The notes under the pieces are model-generated. The model did not search any database, was not told the origin of the DNA, and saw only the letters and a program-made list of their open reading frames with translations. DNA of 64,000 nucleotides. Source: Methylococcaceae bacterium (GTDB taxonomy: Bacteria; Pseudomonadota; Gammaproteobacteria; Methylococcales; Methylomonadaceae). Shown piece by piece: positions 27,982 to 38,174 of the stretch; the first letter of the stretch is position 1, and every line of letters begins with the position of its first letter. Location of the stretch: NCBI GenBank assembly GCA_030693065.1, contig JAUYBL010000010.1, positions 62,001 through 126,000 of the forward strand. The letters run 5' to 3'. The position numbers and the translations under genes were made by a program.

Positions 27982-29532
27982 GTGATCCGACCTAAAATTT
28001 TATTGCGCCTGATCCATATCCAATGGGTTTTGGTATTTCATGGCCTGGACGAAATCGTCTTAAAAACGCATTTATTCCGCCCGATACGTTATTTAGCCAT
28101 TTTTTCACCTTATTATTGGCTAAAGCGCGAAGCAGAACCGCGCGCCGTCAGAATCAGGCATGTGCTGGAAGATTTAGGCCCTATTTATGTCAAATTTGGC
28201 CAAGCCTTATCAACTCGTAAAGATTTACTCCCGGAAGATATTGCTGACGAACTGGTTAAACTTCAAGATCGCGTCCCACCGTTTCCTAACGAAGTCGCAC
28301 GTAAGATTATTGAAAGCGAACTCGGCATGTCGATTAGCGAGGCCTTTGCAGAATTCAGCACCGATCCCCTTGCCTCTGCATCAGTTGCGCAAGTCCATAC
28401 GGCAACTCTGCATAGCGGCGAAAGCGTTATTGTTAAAGTCGTTCGACCAGACATTGAAGAACGCATTCGATCCGACATTGGCTTGCTTTACGAATTGGCA
28501 CGTTTCGCGGAAAGATTCTGGAGCGATGCCAGGCGCCTACGCCCGATGGAAGTTGTCGCCGAATTTGAAAGAACTACTTTGGATGAACTTGACCTAGTCA
28601 GAGAAGCCGGCAATGCCGCCAAATTACGTCGCAACTTTGAAAAGTCCGACATCATTTACATCCCAGAAGTTCACTGGCCATTGACCCGCGAAAGGGTGAT
28701 GGTGATGGAACGTATCCACGGCGTTCCGGTCGGCGACATCGAGCAATTAAAAGCGGGTGGTGCGGATTTCAAATTACTGGCTGAACGCGGCGTGGAAATC
28801 TTCTTTACCCAAGTATTTCGCGATAATTTCTTTCATGCCGATATGCACCCAGGCAATATTTTTGTCGACCTGCCTGCCAAATATATTGCCGTAGATTTTG
28901 GCATCGTCGGCTCGTTGTCTTTATCCGATCAGCATTATCTGGCGGAAAACTTTCTGGCTTTTTTCAACAGGGATTATCGCAAAGTTGCGGAAATGCATGT
29001 CGAATCCGGTTGGGTCGCCGAATCTACCCGCATTGAAGAATTTGAATCGGCAATCCGCAGCGTTTGTGAACCGATATTTGAAAAGCCTTTAAAAGACATT
29101 TCTTTTGGTCAACTGCTGTTGCGCTTATTCCAGACCGCACGACGCTTTGATATGCATGTGCAACCGCAATTGGTATTGCTGCAAAAAACCCTGCTCAATA
29201 TTGAAGGCTTGGGGCGCCAGCTTTATCCGGACCTGGACTTATGGCAAACCGCCAAACCGTTTTTGGAAAAATGGTTTCATGAACGCATGGGGCCTAAAGC
29301 CAAACTTGATAAATTTATCAAGCAATTTCCTGAGCTGACCGAACAGTTACCAGAAATTCCAGGATTGCTGTTTAAAGCCTTGGATAATGCCACTTACGCC
29401 CGGCGACAATCGGAAGCACAGCACCGGGAATTGATCCTAATGCGCGAACAAATCAACAGTAATAACCGCATCAGCCGTTGGATTATGCTGCTTAGTGCAG
29501 CGTTGATCAGCGCAGCGATTTGGTTTCAATGA
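27982..29532 (+). CDS. ubiB: ubiquinone biosynthesis accessory kinase-like protein UbiB
   Basis: A 516-residue ABC1/ADCK-family atypical kinase needed for ubiquinone synthesis. Diagnostic motifs: KxGQ in [19 protein letters not shown]-binding [11 protein letters not shown], catalytic [11 protein letters not shown], and metal-binding VDFGIVG. A single hydrophobic C-terminal helix anchors it to the membrane, where E. coli UbiB has two. The start is GTG at 27982. It is not beside other ubi genes except ubiC further along. Confidence 0.93.
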   Translation: MIRPKILLRLIHIQWVLVFHGLDEIVLKTHLFRPIRYLAIFSPYYWLKREAEPRAVRIRHVLEDLGPIYVKFGQALSTRKDLLPEDIADELVKLQDRVPPFPNEVARKIIESELGMSISEAFAEFSTDPLASASVAQVHTATLHSGESVIVKVVRPDIEERIRSDIGLLYELARFAERFWSDARRLRPMEVVAEFERTTLDELDLVREAGNAAKLRRNFEKSDIIYIPEVHWPLTRERVMVMERIHGVPVGDIEQLKAGGADFKLLAERGVEIFFTQVFRDNFFHADMHPGNIFVDLPAKYIAVDFGIVGSLSLSDQHYLAENFLAFFNRDYRKVAEMHVESGWVAESTRIEEFESAIRSVCEPIFEKPLKDISFGQLLLRLFQTARRFDMHVQPQLVLLQKTLLNIEGLGRQLYPDLDLWQTAKPFLEKWFHERMGPKAKLDKFIKQFPELTEQLPEIPGLLFKALDNATYARRQSEAQHRELILMREQINSNNRISRWIMLLSAALISAAIWFQ

Positions 29533-29571
29533 CATCACCCACCACAACAAGAAAAATCAGGAGTAAACACT

Positions 29572-30744
29572 ATGTCAATTAAACGTATGGTCGATCTGGA
29601 TTTATCAGGTAAACGCGTGTTAATTCGCCAGGATTTAAATGTGCCAGTCAAAAATGGCCAAGTCACTAGCGATATTCGTATTCAAGCCAGCCTGCCCACT
29701 ATTGAAACTGCCTTGGCAAAAGGCGCTGCGGTAATTTTGCTATCGCATTTAGGAAGACCGGTTGAAGGGCAATATGACGAAGAATCATCTTTAAAACCGG
29801 TCGCTGAGCGCTTAGCAAGCTTGTTGGGCAAACCGGTCAGACTGGAAAAAGACTGGATCAACGGCGTTGCAATTCAACCCGGTGAAGTTGTTCTTTGCGA
29901 AAATGTGCGTTTTAATGCCGGAGAGGGCAAAAACAGCGATGAGTTAGGCAAAAAAATGGCCGCACTTTGCGATGTGTTTGTGATGGATGCCTTTGGCACC
30001 GCACATCGAGCCCAAGCTTCTACTCATAGCGTCGCCAAGTTCGCGCCGGTTGCTTGCGCAGGCCCATTATTAGCCAGCGAATTAGATGCTCTGGGCAAAG
30101 CATTGGAAACCCCTGCCAGACCATTGGTTGCTATCGTCGGCGGTTCCAAAGTCTCTACAAAATTGACAGTATTAAAATCACTGTCAGAAAAAGTCGATCA
30201 ACTGATTGTTGGCGGCGGTATTGCCAATACGTTTATCGCGGCCGCTGGCTTTCCAGTCGGAAAATCATTGTACGAACCTGACCTGCTGGAAAACGCACGC
30301 GAATTGATTGCCGCGGCGAAAAGCAATGGTTCAGATATTCCCATTCCTGTAGACGTCGTTTGCGCCAAGGAGTTTTCTGAAACTGCTATAGCCACAGTCA
30401 AAAACGTTGCTGATGTTGAAGCCGATGACATGATCATGGACATTGGTCCGGAAACCGCCAAGCAATATGCCGAAATTTTAAAAACCGCCGGTACTATCGT
30501 CTGGAACGGTCCGGTCGGCGTCTTTGAAATTGATCAATTCGGTAACGGTACTTTGGCATTAGCCACAGCGATTGCAGAAAGCCCGGCTTTTTCAATTGCA
30601 GGCGGTGGCGACACCCTGGCCGCTATCGACAAATACGGCATTAACGATAAAGTGTCGTATACATCGACCGGTGGCGGTGCCTTTTTGGAATTTCTGGAAG
30701 GCAAGGAATTACCGGCAGTTTCTGTGTTAAAATCACAAAGTTAG
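29572..30744 (+). CDS. pgk: phosphoglycerate kinase
   Basis: A 390-residue cytosolic glycolytic enzyme that interconverts 1,3-bisphosphoglycerate and 3-phosphoglycerate with ADP/ATP. The N-terminal substrate domain has RQDLNVPVK and LLSHLGRP, and the hinge region has [10 protein letters not shown]. The C-terminal nucleotide domain has WNGPVGVFE and GGGDTLAAI. It is preceded by a CAGGAGTAA site. A hairpin follows the stop. Confidence 0.97.
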   Translation: MSIKRMVDLDLSGKRVLIRQDLNVPVKNGQVTSDIRIQASLPTIETALAKGAAVILLSHLGRPVEGQYDEESSLKPVAERLASLLGKPVRLEKDWINGVAIQPGEVVLCENVRFNAGEGKNSDELGKKMAALCDVFVMDAFGTAHRAQASTHSVAKFAPVACAGPLLASELDALGKALETPARPLVAIVGGSKVSTKLTVLKSLSEKVDQLIVGGGIANTFIAAAGFPVGKSLYEPDLLENARELIAAAKSNGSDIPIPVDVVCAKEFSETAIATVKNVADVEADDMIMDIGPETAKQYAEILKTAGTIVWNGPVGVFEIDQFGNGTLALATAIAESPAFSIAGGGDTLAAIDKYGINDKVSYTSTGGGAFLEFLEGKELPAVSVLKSQS

Positions 30745-30753
30745 CTACATATT

Positions 30754-30780
30754 GCCGGGATATATTCTATCCCGGCTCTT
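30754..30780 (+). terminator. hairpin after pgk, probable terminator
   Basis: GCCGGGATA (30754-30762) and TATCCCGGC (30768-30776) form a perfect 9-bp stem with loop TATTC, ten bases after the pgk stop. Only TCTT follows, so termination may be partial. Confidence 0.65.
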
Positions 30781-30809
30781 GATCAAATCACCTGAATCTA
30801 GGATAAAAA

Positions 30810-31079
30810 ATGGCCAGAGTTACAATTGAAGATTGCTTGGATAATGTTGAAAATCGATTCAAATTGGTTTTATTAGCCAGCGAAAGAGCCCGCCAACTGC
30901 AACACGGAGCCACTGAATTTTTACCGCGCGGTAAAGATAAAGATACCGTACTGGCATTACGCGAAATTGCTGCGGGACATGTCACTCCAGACAACATTGC
31001 TCAGTTGCATCGCATTCCCGACAATCAACCTCGGGACCGTGATCAAGAACAACTGCATTTGCAATTAACCACGTTCTAA
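30810..31079 (+). CDS. rpoZ: RNA polymerase omega subunit
   Basis: An 89-residue subunit that helps assemble the beta-prime subunit and couples RNA polymerase to ppGpp. It begins [20 protein letters not shown] and has the conserved [11 protein letters not shown] segment. It lies 15 bases before spoT, the usual order in gammaproteobacteria, linking omega with the alarmone enzyme. Confidence 0.97.
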   Translation: MARVTIEDCLDNVENRFKLVLLASERARQLQHGATEFLPRGKDKDTVLALREIAAGHVTPDNIAQLHRIPDNQPRDRDQEQLHLQLTTF

Positions 31080-31094
31080 TTCACCAACCTTGCT

Positions 31095-33263
31095 ATGTCC
31101 CTGATAGCCGAGATTCTGGAAACCGAACGCCCCCAAGATAAGTTGGTACAGCGTTTGCGTGAATCCCTGTCCGGTTATCTGGATTTAGCACAAATTGATG
31201 ACTGTATAAGGGCTTACGAATTCGGTGCCAGCGCGCACGCAGGACAATTTAGAAAAACCGGAGAAGCTTATATTTGCCACCCGGTATCCGTTGCGATTAT
31301 TTTGTCAGACATGCACATGGATGCCAGTGGCATTATGGCTGCTCTGTTGCATGATGTTGTTGAAGATACGCTAGTCAGCAAGGCGGAACTGGCTGACCAA
31401 TTCAACCTGGAAGTCGCCGAATTGGTTGATGGTGTCACCAAGCTTACCCAAATCGATCATAAATCACACGCCGAAGCCCAAGCGGAAAACGTCCGCAAAA
31501 TGTTTATGGCCATGGCCAAAGATTTACGCGTCATTATCGTAAAACTGGCTGACCGCTTGCATAACATGCAAACACTGGACGTGATGGCGCCGGCAAAAAA
31601 GCGCCGAATTGCACGTGAAACATTAGACATTTACGCCCCTATTGCCAATCGATTAGGCATGCGCAGCATTCAACAGAAACTGGAGACTTTAAGTCTCGCG
31701 GCAATGTACCCAATGCGCTATGCGGTCATTAAAAAGGCCATCAAAAAAGCCCGCGGCAATCGCAGAGAAATCGTTCAAACCATTGAAAATTCAATAAAAA
31801 ATCGCCTACAAGAAGCCGGTCTAAGTTGTGAAGTAGTCGGTAGAGAGAAAAATATTTACAGCATTTATAAAAAAATGCTCAGTAAAAATAATTCCTTAGC
31901 AGATGTCTTTGATGTCTATGCGTTCAGAATCTTATGCGAAAACGTAGATACCTGTTACCGCACCCTGGGTGTCATGCATAACTTGTACAAACCAATCCCA
32001 GGCCGCTTCAAAGATTATATTGCCCTGCCCAAGGCCAACGGTTATCAGTCGTTACATTCCATTCTGATGGGGCCTTTTGGCGTACCCATCGAAATTCAAA
32101 TTCGTACTTTCGACATGCATCGTATGTCAGAATCAGGCATCGCTGCGCACTGGCTCTATAAGTCAGATGATGAAAAAGCCCCTAAATTCCAAGATCGCGC
32201 CAACGAATGGCTGACCGACCTACTGGAAATTCAAAAATCAGCCGGCGATTCGCTAGAATTTATTGAAAATCTTAAAGTCGATTTATTTCCTCAAGAAGTT
32301 TTTGTATTTACGCCTAACGGCGAAATCATAAAATTACCGCGCGGCGCTACCATTGTCGACTTTGCCTATGCCGTCCACACCGACCTGGGTAACGGCTGCG
32401 TATCGGCCAGAATCGACAAGCAATTAGTGCCGCTGCAAAGTAAATTAGAAAACGGCGTCACCGTGGAAATTGTCACAGCGCCCTGGGCAAGACCTAATCC
32501 TTTATGGCTCAATTATGTCATTACCGCCAAAGCCCGCTCAGGCATTCGAAATTACCTTAAGCACTTTAAGCAGCAGGAAGCTATAAACTTAGGCCAGCGA
32601 TTGCTGGAAAAAGAACTACAGGCCCTGCATATTCACCTGGACAATATTGACGAAGCAAAAGTAAATATCATGCTCAAGTCGCTATCCATGACTTCACTGG
32701 ATGAGTTACTTGAAGATATTGGGCTTGGCAATAAAATGCCATTGTTGATTGCCAAACGCTTAACGCAAGAAGATGTCACTGCCGCAGTTAAATTGGATGA
32801 TCATGAAGCCACACATAAAACGCCTCTGATAATTAAAGGCACGGAAGGCATGGTCATTACGCTGGCAAAATGTTGCCGCCCTATTCCTGGCGATTCGATT
32901 ATTGGCTTTTTTAATCCCGGCAAAGGCATTGTTGTGCATCATCATGAATGCCGAAATCGCAATGTCGATAGAAAAAAACAAAACAACTGGCTGGACGTGG
33001 AATGGTCACCTGATGTCACCGGCGATTTTTCTGCTGAACTGCGTATCAGTGTTCTCAATGAACGCGGCTCTTTGGCTACAATTGCCTCAACTATCTCCAA
33101 TCTTGATTCGAACATTGAAAACGTCACCGTGGTTGATCAGGATGATCGCATCTGCGTAGATTTAATTACCCTAACAGTGAAAGACCGTGTCCATCTAGCA
33201 AAAATAATTCGTCGATTAAAAGAATTAGCGATTGTGTTAAAAATCACTCGAGTTAAAGCTTAA
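31095..33263 (+). CDS. spoT: bifunctional (p)ppGpp synthetase/hydrolase SpoT
   Basis: A 722-residue RelA/SpoT homologue. The HD hydrolase domain is intact (HAGQFRKTGEAYICHP, then LLHDVVEDT). The synthetase domain has FDVYAFRILCENVDTCY and PGRFKDYIALPKANGYQSLH, including the RFKD motif of bifunctional enzymes. A TGS domain (VFVFTPNGEIIKLPRGAT), a conserved Cys segment (CCRPIPGD) and a C-terminal ACT domain follow. The rpoZ-spoT context and intact HD motif favour SpoT over RelA. Confidence 0.95.
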   Translation: MSLIAEILETERPQDKLVQRLRESLSGYLDLAQIDDCIRAYEFGASAHAGQFRKTGEAYICHPVSVAIILSDMHMDASGIMAALLHDVVEDTLVSKAELADQFNLEVAELVDGVTKLTQIDHKSHAEAQAENVRKMFMAMAKDLRVIIVKLADRLHNMQTLDVMAPAKKRRIARETLDIYAPIANRLGMRSIQQKLETLSLAAMYPMRYAVIKKAIKKARGNRREIVQTIENSIKNRLQEAGLSCEVVGREKNIYSIYKKMLSKNNSLADVFDVYAFRILCENVDTCYRTLGVMHNLYKPIPGRFKDYIALPKANGYQSLHSILMGPFGVPIEIQIRTFDMHRMSESGIAAHWLYKSDDEKAPKFQDRANEWLTDLLEIQKSAGDSLEFIENLKVDLFPQEVFVFTPNGEIIKLPRGATIVDFAYAVHTDLGNGCVSARIDKQLVPLQSKLENGVTVEIVTAPWARPNPLWLNYVITAKARSGIRNYLKHFKQQEAINLGQRLLEKELQALHIHLDNIDEAKVNIMLKSLSMTSLDELLEDIGLGNKMPLLIAKRLTQEDVTAAVKLDDHEATHKTPLIIKGTEGMVITLAKCCRPIPGDSIIGFFNPGKGIVVHHHECRNRNVDRKKQNNWLDVEWSPDVTGDFSAELRISVLNERGSLATIASTISNLDSNIENVTVVDQDDRICVDLITLTVKDRVHLAKIIRRLKELAIVLKITRVKA

Positions 33264-33351
33264 AAAAATACGCTTAAACCTCCGTTTTAAAAAACTAATT
33301 CAACAATAGCTTTCTCCAATAAACCACACACTTGATCAATACAGAGCAGCC

Positions 33352-33753
33352 ATGACCAAAGAAATCATTCACACCAGCAACGCCCCTCAAGCCATCGGCA
33401 CTTACTCACAAGCAATAAAAGTTGGTAGCAGCGTTTATTTATCTGGCCAAATCCCCTTGATACCCGCCACAATGGTTTTAGTTGAAGGTGACATCGCAGC
33501 GCAAATCACCCAAGTTTTTGACAATTTACAGGCAGTTGCCGTTGCCGCAGGTGGCAGCTTCGCAGACATCGTCAAACTGAATGTGTTTTTAACTGATTTA
33601 GCGGACTTTCCAGTCGTCAATGAAATCATGGGCACTTATTTTCAACAGCCTTATCCTGCGCGTGCTGCGATCGGAGTTGCTGCGTTACCTAAAGGCGCCG
33701 CGGTAGAAATGGATGCGATCATGCATCTTGAACCCCAGGAATATCCACTTTAA
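33352..33753 (+). CDS. ridA: RidA family enamine/imine deaminase
   Basis: A 133-residue trimeric deaminase that clears reactive 2-aminoacrylate and related imines. Conserved features are [33 protein letters not shown] with the key Arg, and VEMDAIMH with the active-site Glu. It lies between spoT and recG, a common gammaproteobacterial order. Confidence 0.94.
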   Translation: MTKEIIHTSNAPQAIGTYSQAIKVGSSVYLSGQIPLIPATMVLVEGDIAAQITQVFDNLQAVAVAAGGSFADIVKLNVFLTDLADFPVVNEIMGTYFQQPYPARAAIGVAALPKGAAVEMDAIMHLEPQEYPL

Positions 33754-33811
33754 CCAGCACCACCGCAGGATTGGTACTGAGTGCTCAAAAAAAGCCCGGT
33801 CTCATAGTTAG

Positions 33812-33855
33812 TTAAGCCATTCATGGTTCGACAGAGCTCACCACGAACGGCTTAA
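33812..33855. repeat. palindromic repeat between ridA and recG
   Basis: TTAAGCCATTCATGG (33812-33826) and CCACGAACGGCTTAA (33841-33855) pair with two mismatches around the core TTCGACAGAGCTCA. It is a short member of the GTTCGACAAGCTCACCACGAAC family also seen at 18422-18539 and 58826-58934. Confidence 0.8.
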
Positions 33856-33893
33856 CGCCAAATAACTTCAATTAACTCAAAACTCGCCCGTCA

Positions 33894-35975
33894 ATGTCCT
33901 CAGCAAACAATCTGACCAAACCGGTTGCGACATTGGCAGGCATTGGTGCCCAAACTGCTCATCGCCTGGAAAAATTGGGCATCCGCGTTATTCAGGATCT
34001 GCTGTTCCATCTTCCGCATCGTTACGAAGACCGGACCCATATCACACCCATCGGCGCACTGACTGCGGGCATGAGTGCGTTGATAAAAGGCACTATCGAA
34101 TTTACCGATATGCTGCCCAAAGGACGCAGCAGTTTGATTTGTCGAATCAGTGACGGCACCGGCTTTATTTCGTTAAAATTTTTTCATTACACGGCCAGTC
34201 AGCACAATCTGTTCAAACCCGGCACCGTCATCAGCTGTTTTGCTGAAGCGCGTTTCGGCTATGCCGGATTGGAAATGGTGCATCCTGAATATAAAATCCT
34301 CAGCGACCCCGACCAATGCATTACAGATTCAAGACTAACTCCAGTTTATCCACTAACCGACGGCCTCAATCAACAGCTGCTACGTAAAGCGATTAAGCAA
34401 GCGTTGACTTTGTGCCTTGATGACTTGGCCGATTGGATACCGGCATCGGTATTGACTCAGCACAACTACCCCAGCCTAAGTAAAGCCATACAAACCCTGC
34501 ATGCGCCCGATGAAACCATCTCGGTGGCCGCTTTGCAAAATGGCCGCGTACCGGCATTAAAGCGACTGGCATTTGAAGAGCTCTTAGCGCATCAACTAAC
34601 GATGCGGCAAACACGACATAAAACCAAAGCATGGCAAGCGCCGGTATTTACCGCCAACCCGGTCAGTAGCAGACATTTTCTCGACACCCTGCCCTTTAGC
34701 TTAACCGGTGCGCAACAGCGTGTTATTGCGGAAATTGAAACTGATTTAAAGCTGGCCCATCCGATGATGCGCTTGGTGCAAGGCGATGTGGGATCAGGTA
34801 AAACTGTAGTGGCAGCCTACGCGGCGATGCTGGCTTTAACCGCCGGTTATCAAGTAGCGGTAATGGCCCCGACCGAATTACTGGCCGAACAGCATTTTAG
34901 GAATTTCAACGGGTGGTTTGAATCTTTTGACACCCAGGTACTTTTTCTAACCGGCAACATCAAAGGCAATGCCCGCAAAACCACGTTACAGGCGATGGCC
35001 GATGGTAGTGCCGGTATCATTATCGGCACCCATGCATTGTTTCAAGAAGCGGTCGCGTTTCATCGCCTGGGGCTGATCATCATTGATGAACAACACCGTT
35101 TTGGCGTACATCAGCGCATGGCGCTCAGGGAGAAAGGCCAACAAGGCTCTGTTAGACCTCATCAATTGGTCATGACCGCGACGCCAATTCCGCGCACCTT
35201 GGCAATGTTGCAATATTCCGACCTGGATATTTCCATTATTGATGAACTGCCGCCGGGTAGACAGCCGGTGGTGACCAGCGTGATTCCAAACGAACGCCGC
35301 GACGAAGTGATCGACCGCATCAACAGTTGGGTTGCTAAAAAAAAACAAGTCTATTGGGTTTGTACACTCATTGAGGAATCCGAAGTTTTACAATGCCAGG
35401 CTGCCGAAAAAACCGCCGAATACTTAATACAGGCCTTACCGAATGTCCGAGTAGGCTTGATTCATGGCCGCATGAAAGCTTCCGAAAAAGATTCCATCAT
35501 GCAGGCCTTTAAACAGCATGCTCTGGATTTACTGGTCGCCACCACTGTCATTGAAGTGGGCGTTGACGTCCCCAACGCCGGTTTAATGATCATCGAAAAT
35601 CCCGAGCGCTTGGGATTATCGCAACTGCACCAATTACGCGGCCGCGTTGGCCGAGGCAGCGACGCCAGCTTCTGCCTGTTAATGTATCAAGCGCCGTTAT
35701 CAGATACCGCACGCCACCGGCTGGGCGTATTACGTGACAGTAGCGACGGCTTTGTGATTGCCGAAAAAGACCTGGAACTACGCGGTCCCGGCGAAGTGAT
35801 GGGTACCCGTCAAACCGGGCAGATGCAGTTTAAAATTGCCGACTTGGCGCGCGATTTGGATTTGCTCGAGTCCGTCAACCAAATCGGCGAACAATTTTTT
35901 ATCGACTCCCCGCAAGCAATCCAGCCCTTGATCGACCGCTGGATTGGCCATGCCACCGAATACTCCGAGGTTTAA
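33894..35975 (+). CDS. recG: ATP-dependent DNA helicase RecG
   Basis: A 693-residue branch-migration helicase (same length as in E. coli) that remodels stalled forks and Holliday junctions. The N-terminal wedge domain has an OB-fold (MSALIKGTIEFTDMLPKGRS). Helicase motifs: Walker A QGDVGSGKT, DEQH in IIDEQHRFG, TATPIPRTLAM, and motif VI QLRGRVGRGS. The start codon ATG has a weak ribosome binding site. ubiC follows after six bases. Confidence 0.96.
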   Translation: MSSANNLTKPVATLAGIGAQTAHRLEKLGIRVIQDLLFHLPHRYEDRTHITPIGALTAGMSALIKGTIEFTDMLPKGRSSLICRISDGTGFISLKFFHYTASQHNLFKPGTVISCFAEARFGYAGLEMVHPEYKILSDPDQCITDSRLTPVYPLTDGLNQQLLRKAIKQALTLCLDDLADWIPASVLTQHNYPSLSKAIQTLHAPDETISVAALQNGRVPALKRLAFEELLAHQLTMRQTRHKTKAWQAPVFTANPVSSRHFLDTLPFSLTGAQQRVIAEIETDLKLAHPMMRLVQGDVGSGKTVVAAYAAMLALTAGYQVAVMAPTELLAEQHFRNFNGWFESFDTQVLFLTGNIKGNARKTTLQAMADGSAGIIIGTHALFQEAVAFHRLGLIIIDEQHRFGVHQRMALREKGQQGSVRPHQLVMTATPIPRTLAMLQYSDLDISIIDELPPGRQPVVTSVIPNERRDEVIDRINSWVAKKKQVYWVCTLIEESEVLQCQAAEKTAEYLIQALPNVRVGLIHGRMKASEKDSIMQAFKQHALDLLVATTVIEVGVDVPNAGLMIIENPERLGLSQLHQLRGRVGRGSDASFCLLMYQAPLSDTARHRLGVLRDSSDGFVIAEKDLELRGPGEVMGTRQTGQMQFKIADLARDLDLLESVNQIGEQFFIDSPQAIQPLIDRWIGHATEYSEV

Positions 35976-35981
35976 CTGCGC

Positions 35982-36545
35982 TTGACCACCAAAAGTTATT
36001 TATTTGCTCAGGAGCCCAATTGGCGAGAAAACCGCGCCGGGATTCGGCATACACTGCCTGTGGCTATCCAATCGTGGACTTATGAAACCGGTTCCCTGAC
36101 GCAGCGCCTCCGTGGCATCTATGGCAATAGCGTCGCTGTAACGGTTTTATATAACCATTGGCAAACGCCTTATGTCACTGAGCGGCACTTACTTAAACAG
36201 TCGGCACATCGGTATTGTTTGATTCGTGAAGTATTGCTTCATGCCGACGGTAAACCGCTAATCCTGGCTAGAACTATCATTCCCGAAGCCACTGTCAACA
36301 TCGCCAAAAGCAACTTGTCGCATTTAGGCAATCGGCCGCTGGGCGAGATCATATTTGCTTATCCAAAGTTACAGCGCCTGGACTTGAACCTGTGCGTAGT
36401 GAGTCCTGACAAATGGAGTCAAGCCGCTATTGATGCAGGCGGTATATCAAGCCCCGTCTGGGGCAGAAGAACAGTGTATGCCATCGCCCAACGGCAAATG
36501 CTGGTCAGCGAATTCTTTTTGCCGGAATTATTAAACGCCTTCTGA
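35982..36545 (+). CDS. ubiC: chorismate--pyruvate lyase
   Basis: A 187-residue cytosolic enzyme that splits chorismate into 4-hydroxybenzoate and pyruvate, the first committed step of ubiquinone synthesis. The segment RLRGIYGNSVAVTVL and the later VWGRRTVYAI with LVSEFFLPEL are typical of the UbiC family. The start used is TTG at 35982, six bases after recG, so it is probably translated from the recG message. Length is slightly above E. coli UbiC (165). Confidence 0.87.
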   Translation: MTTKSYLFAQEPNWRENRAGIRHTLPVAIQSWTYETGSLTQRLRGIYGNSVAVTVLYNHWQTPYVTERHLLKQSAHRYCLIREVLLHADGKPLILARTIIPEATVNIAKSNLSHLGNRPLGEIIFAYPKLQRLDLNLCVVSPDKWSQAAIDAGGISSPVWGRRTVYAIAQRQMLVSEFFLPELLNAF

Positions 36546-36581
36546 ATTTGTCGGGTCGGACCATAGACGAAAATAGGTATT

Positions 36582-37541
36582 TCAAGGCTTCCAAAACGTC
36601 CCTCTTTGCAACTGTTCCGACGTCCCGGTCAACGCCTGTTTACTTTGCTTATGCAACAGCACATAGACCTTTTCCGCCGCTTGTTGCTCAGCCTCTCCCC
36701 AATGTTCGATGTTACCGGCGCAATAGCTTTGACGAAGATGCTTTTGGGTTAGATCATCTTCAACTTGAATTAAGGGTCTGATTTTATGCCAGGCATCCTC
36801 TGAGCTGCATAAAGTTTGCCGGGCTTGTTTGCTGACCTCAAAAAACTGCTGCAGTGCCGATGTATGCTGATCAGCCCAGCTTTGTTTGAAAATATAACCC
36901 AAGTTGGCGACGGCTTCCTTGATCCCCAAATCCTGCAAAATGCTGCGACCATCGGTAATGGTACGGTAGCCTTCAGCTTCAAGCCGGGCGGCAAAATGCC
37001 AGAAGGTTAGCGCTGCGTCGATACCGCCATTTTTGAGCTGATCGTTGATTTGCGGCGGGGTGTTGAATACTTTTTCCACCGAGGCATCCAAGTCGATTTC
37101 TTGTTGCTGATTTGCGAGGGTTTGCAGTAACAGCCAGTTTTTATCCAGTTCGCCACCGGCAATTCCTAAGCGTTTGCCTTTAAGATCGGCTAAAGAATGA
37201 ATGCCGCTATTACTTGGTACGACCAGCGCACCTGAGGTATCTGCGTAGGGATAAAAGGTAAAGTCCGCTCCCTTCTCCCGTTGCCCGGACACCCAGATCC
37301 AGTCGGACACAATCACATCCACAGCGCCTGACTGCAAGGCAGCTTTTCCGGCTTCAATATTGGCAAGATGCTTGATTTCCAGTTCAAAATCAGCAGACTT
37401 TGTTTTTAAAGCCTCTTGTAAAACCGGCAACTCCCACTCCACTGTGCCACCGGCCTGAACGCCGAGGCGAATGATGGTTTTGTCTGCGGCATGACCGTTT
37501 GTTGAAAGCAATAAACCCAAAAGCACGTACTTCAATTTCAT
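36582..37541 (-). CDS. periplasmic solute-binding protein (TauA/SsuA-like), orphan, at end of mxa cluster
   Basis: A 319-residue protein with a signal peptide ending near HAADKT and a two-lobe solute-binding fold of the nitrate/taurine type (GVQAGGTVEWELPVLQEAL; LADLKGKRLGIAGGELDKNW; FWHFAARLEAEGYRTI). It lies downstream of the mxaL gene and a membrane protein, in the same direction, with no permease or ATPase gene near. It may deliver a cofactor or ligand for methanol dehydrogenase maturation, or act as a chaperone as MxaJ does. That is inference only. It converges with ubiC. Confidence 0.8.
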   Translation of the reverse strand: MKLKYVLLGLLLSTNGHAADKTIIRLGVQAGGTVEWELPVLQEALKTKSADFELEIKHLANIEAGKAALQSGAVDVIVSDWIWVSGQREKGADFTFYPYADTSGALVVPSNSGIHSLADLKGKRLGIAGGELDKNWLLLQTLANQQQEIDLDASVEKVFNTPPQINDQLKNGGIDAALTFWHFAARLEAEGYRTITDGRSILQDLGIKEAVANLGYIFKQSWADQHTSALQQFFEVSKQARQTLCSSEDAWHKIRPLIQVEDDLTQKHLRQSYCAGNIEHWGEAEQQAAEKVYVLLHKQSKQALTGTSEQLQRGTFWKP

Positions 37542-37580
37542 AACATCAATCCTTAAAACAAAATTTGTACATTTTTTAAT

Positions 37581-37683
37581 TTCCCCTCACCCAACCCTCT
37601 CGGCAACTGCTCCTGCATCGCCTAAAGCGCCTACTGTTGGTGCCCTACTACCTGCTTCCATGCAGGCATCCCTTTGGAGAGGG
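37581..37683. repeat. CCCTCTCC palindromic repeat interrupted by a 69-bp element
   Basis: The host repeat reads CCCCTCACCCAACCCTC up to 37599 and resumes at 37669 with TCCCTTTGGAGAGGG. Joining the two gives CCCTCTCC...GGAGAGGG, the same palindrome that lies intact in kdpB at 52741-52780. The interruption is the mobile-like element at 37600-37668. The repeat also supplies the last codons of the membrane protein gene that ends at 37648. Confidence 0.85.
37600..37668 (+). mobile_element. 69-bp nested element, TCGGCAACTGCTCC family (copy A)
   Basis: It starts TCGGCAACTGCTCC, as do copies at 44003-44074 and 58850-58921, and ends CATGCAGGCA. The middle differs from the other two copies but keeps CTACTACCTGC and the TGCAG end. 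It is inserted directly after CTC of the host repeat, without visible target duplication. It has no coding capacity. Confidence 0.75.
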
Positions 37684-38169
37684 CTCTGAGCTTTTATAAA
37701 AACTGTAAGCCACAAACGCGCCCGCCAGTGCCAGCAACTGCCAGACATAGCTATCAAAATAGGCCGCGCCGACGGCTGCCAAGGCCAGAAACACACCCGT
37801 GGCACTATTGCGCCAGCCGGTTTTAAGGCCATCCGAATACACCGTTAACGCCAAAACCAGCTGCGTAATCAGTCCGGTTTCTTCAACAAAAATGCGGCCG
37901 GAACTTAAGAAAGCATTGACGATAATGGCCGCGACCAAACCGCCCAGCCAATGCAAGCCGGTATTGATGGCTTGTGATTTTTGCGCGGCAGCATCGTTCT
38001 TAAGCTGGTAATACTGTCGGGCAACCGCGCCAGCGCCAAACAACAGCACTAAAAAAAGCCAGTAATAATGGCTGGCACTTGGCGAACTTGCGCTAATACC
38101 CACACCGATGACTGACAAAACGATATAAGCAGTAAATAAATAATGATTGGATTGCAGGTACTTGGTCAT
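37648..38169 (-). CDS. membrane protein, 173 aa, mxa cluster
   Basis: A protein with about five hydrophobic helices (near residues 10-27, 33-48, 70-88, 98-110 and 120-155). It starts six bases downstream of the mxaL stop and is thus part of the mxa operon. No family motif is recognised. The last residues (SEPSPKGCLHGSR) are encoded by the palindromic repeat and nested element that follow, so the natural C-terminus has been replaced or extended by repeat sequence. Letters such as mxaE or mxaH are used for differing proteins in other species, so no symbol is given. Confidence 0.7.
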   Translation of the reverse strand: MTKYLQSNHYLFTAYIVLSVIGVGISASSPSASHYYWLFLVLLFGAGAVARQYYQLKNDAAAQKSQAINTGLHWLGGLVAAIIVNAFLSSGRIFVEETGLITQLVLALTVYSDGLKTGWRNSATGVFLALAAVGAAYFDSYVWQLLALAGAFVAYSFYKSSEPSPKGCLHGSR

Positions 38170-38174
38170 AGCAG

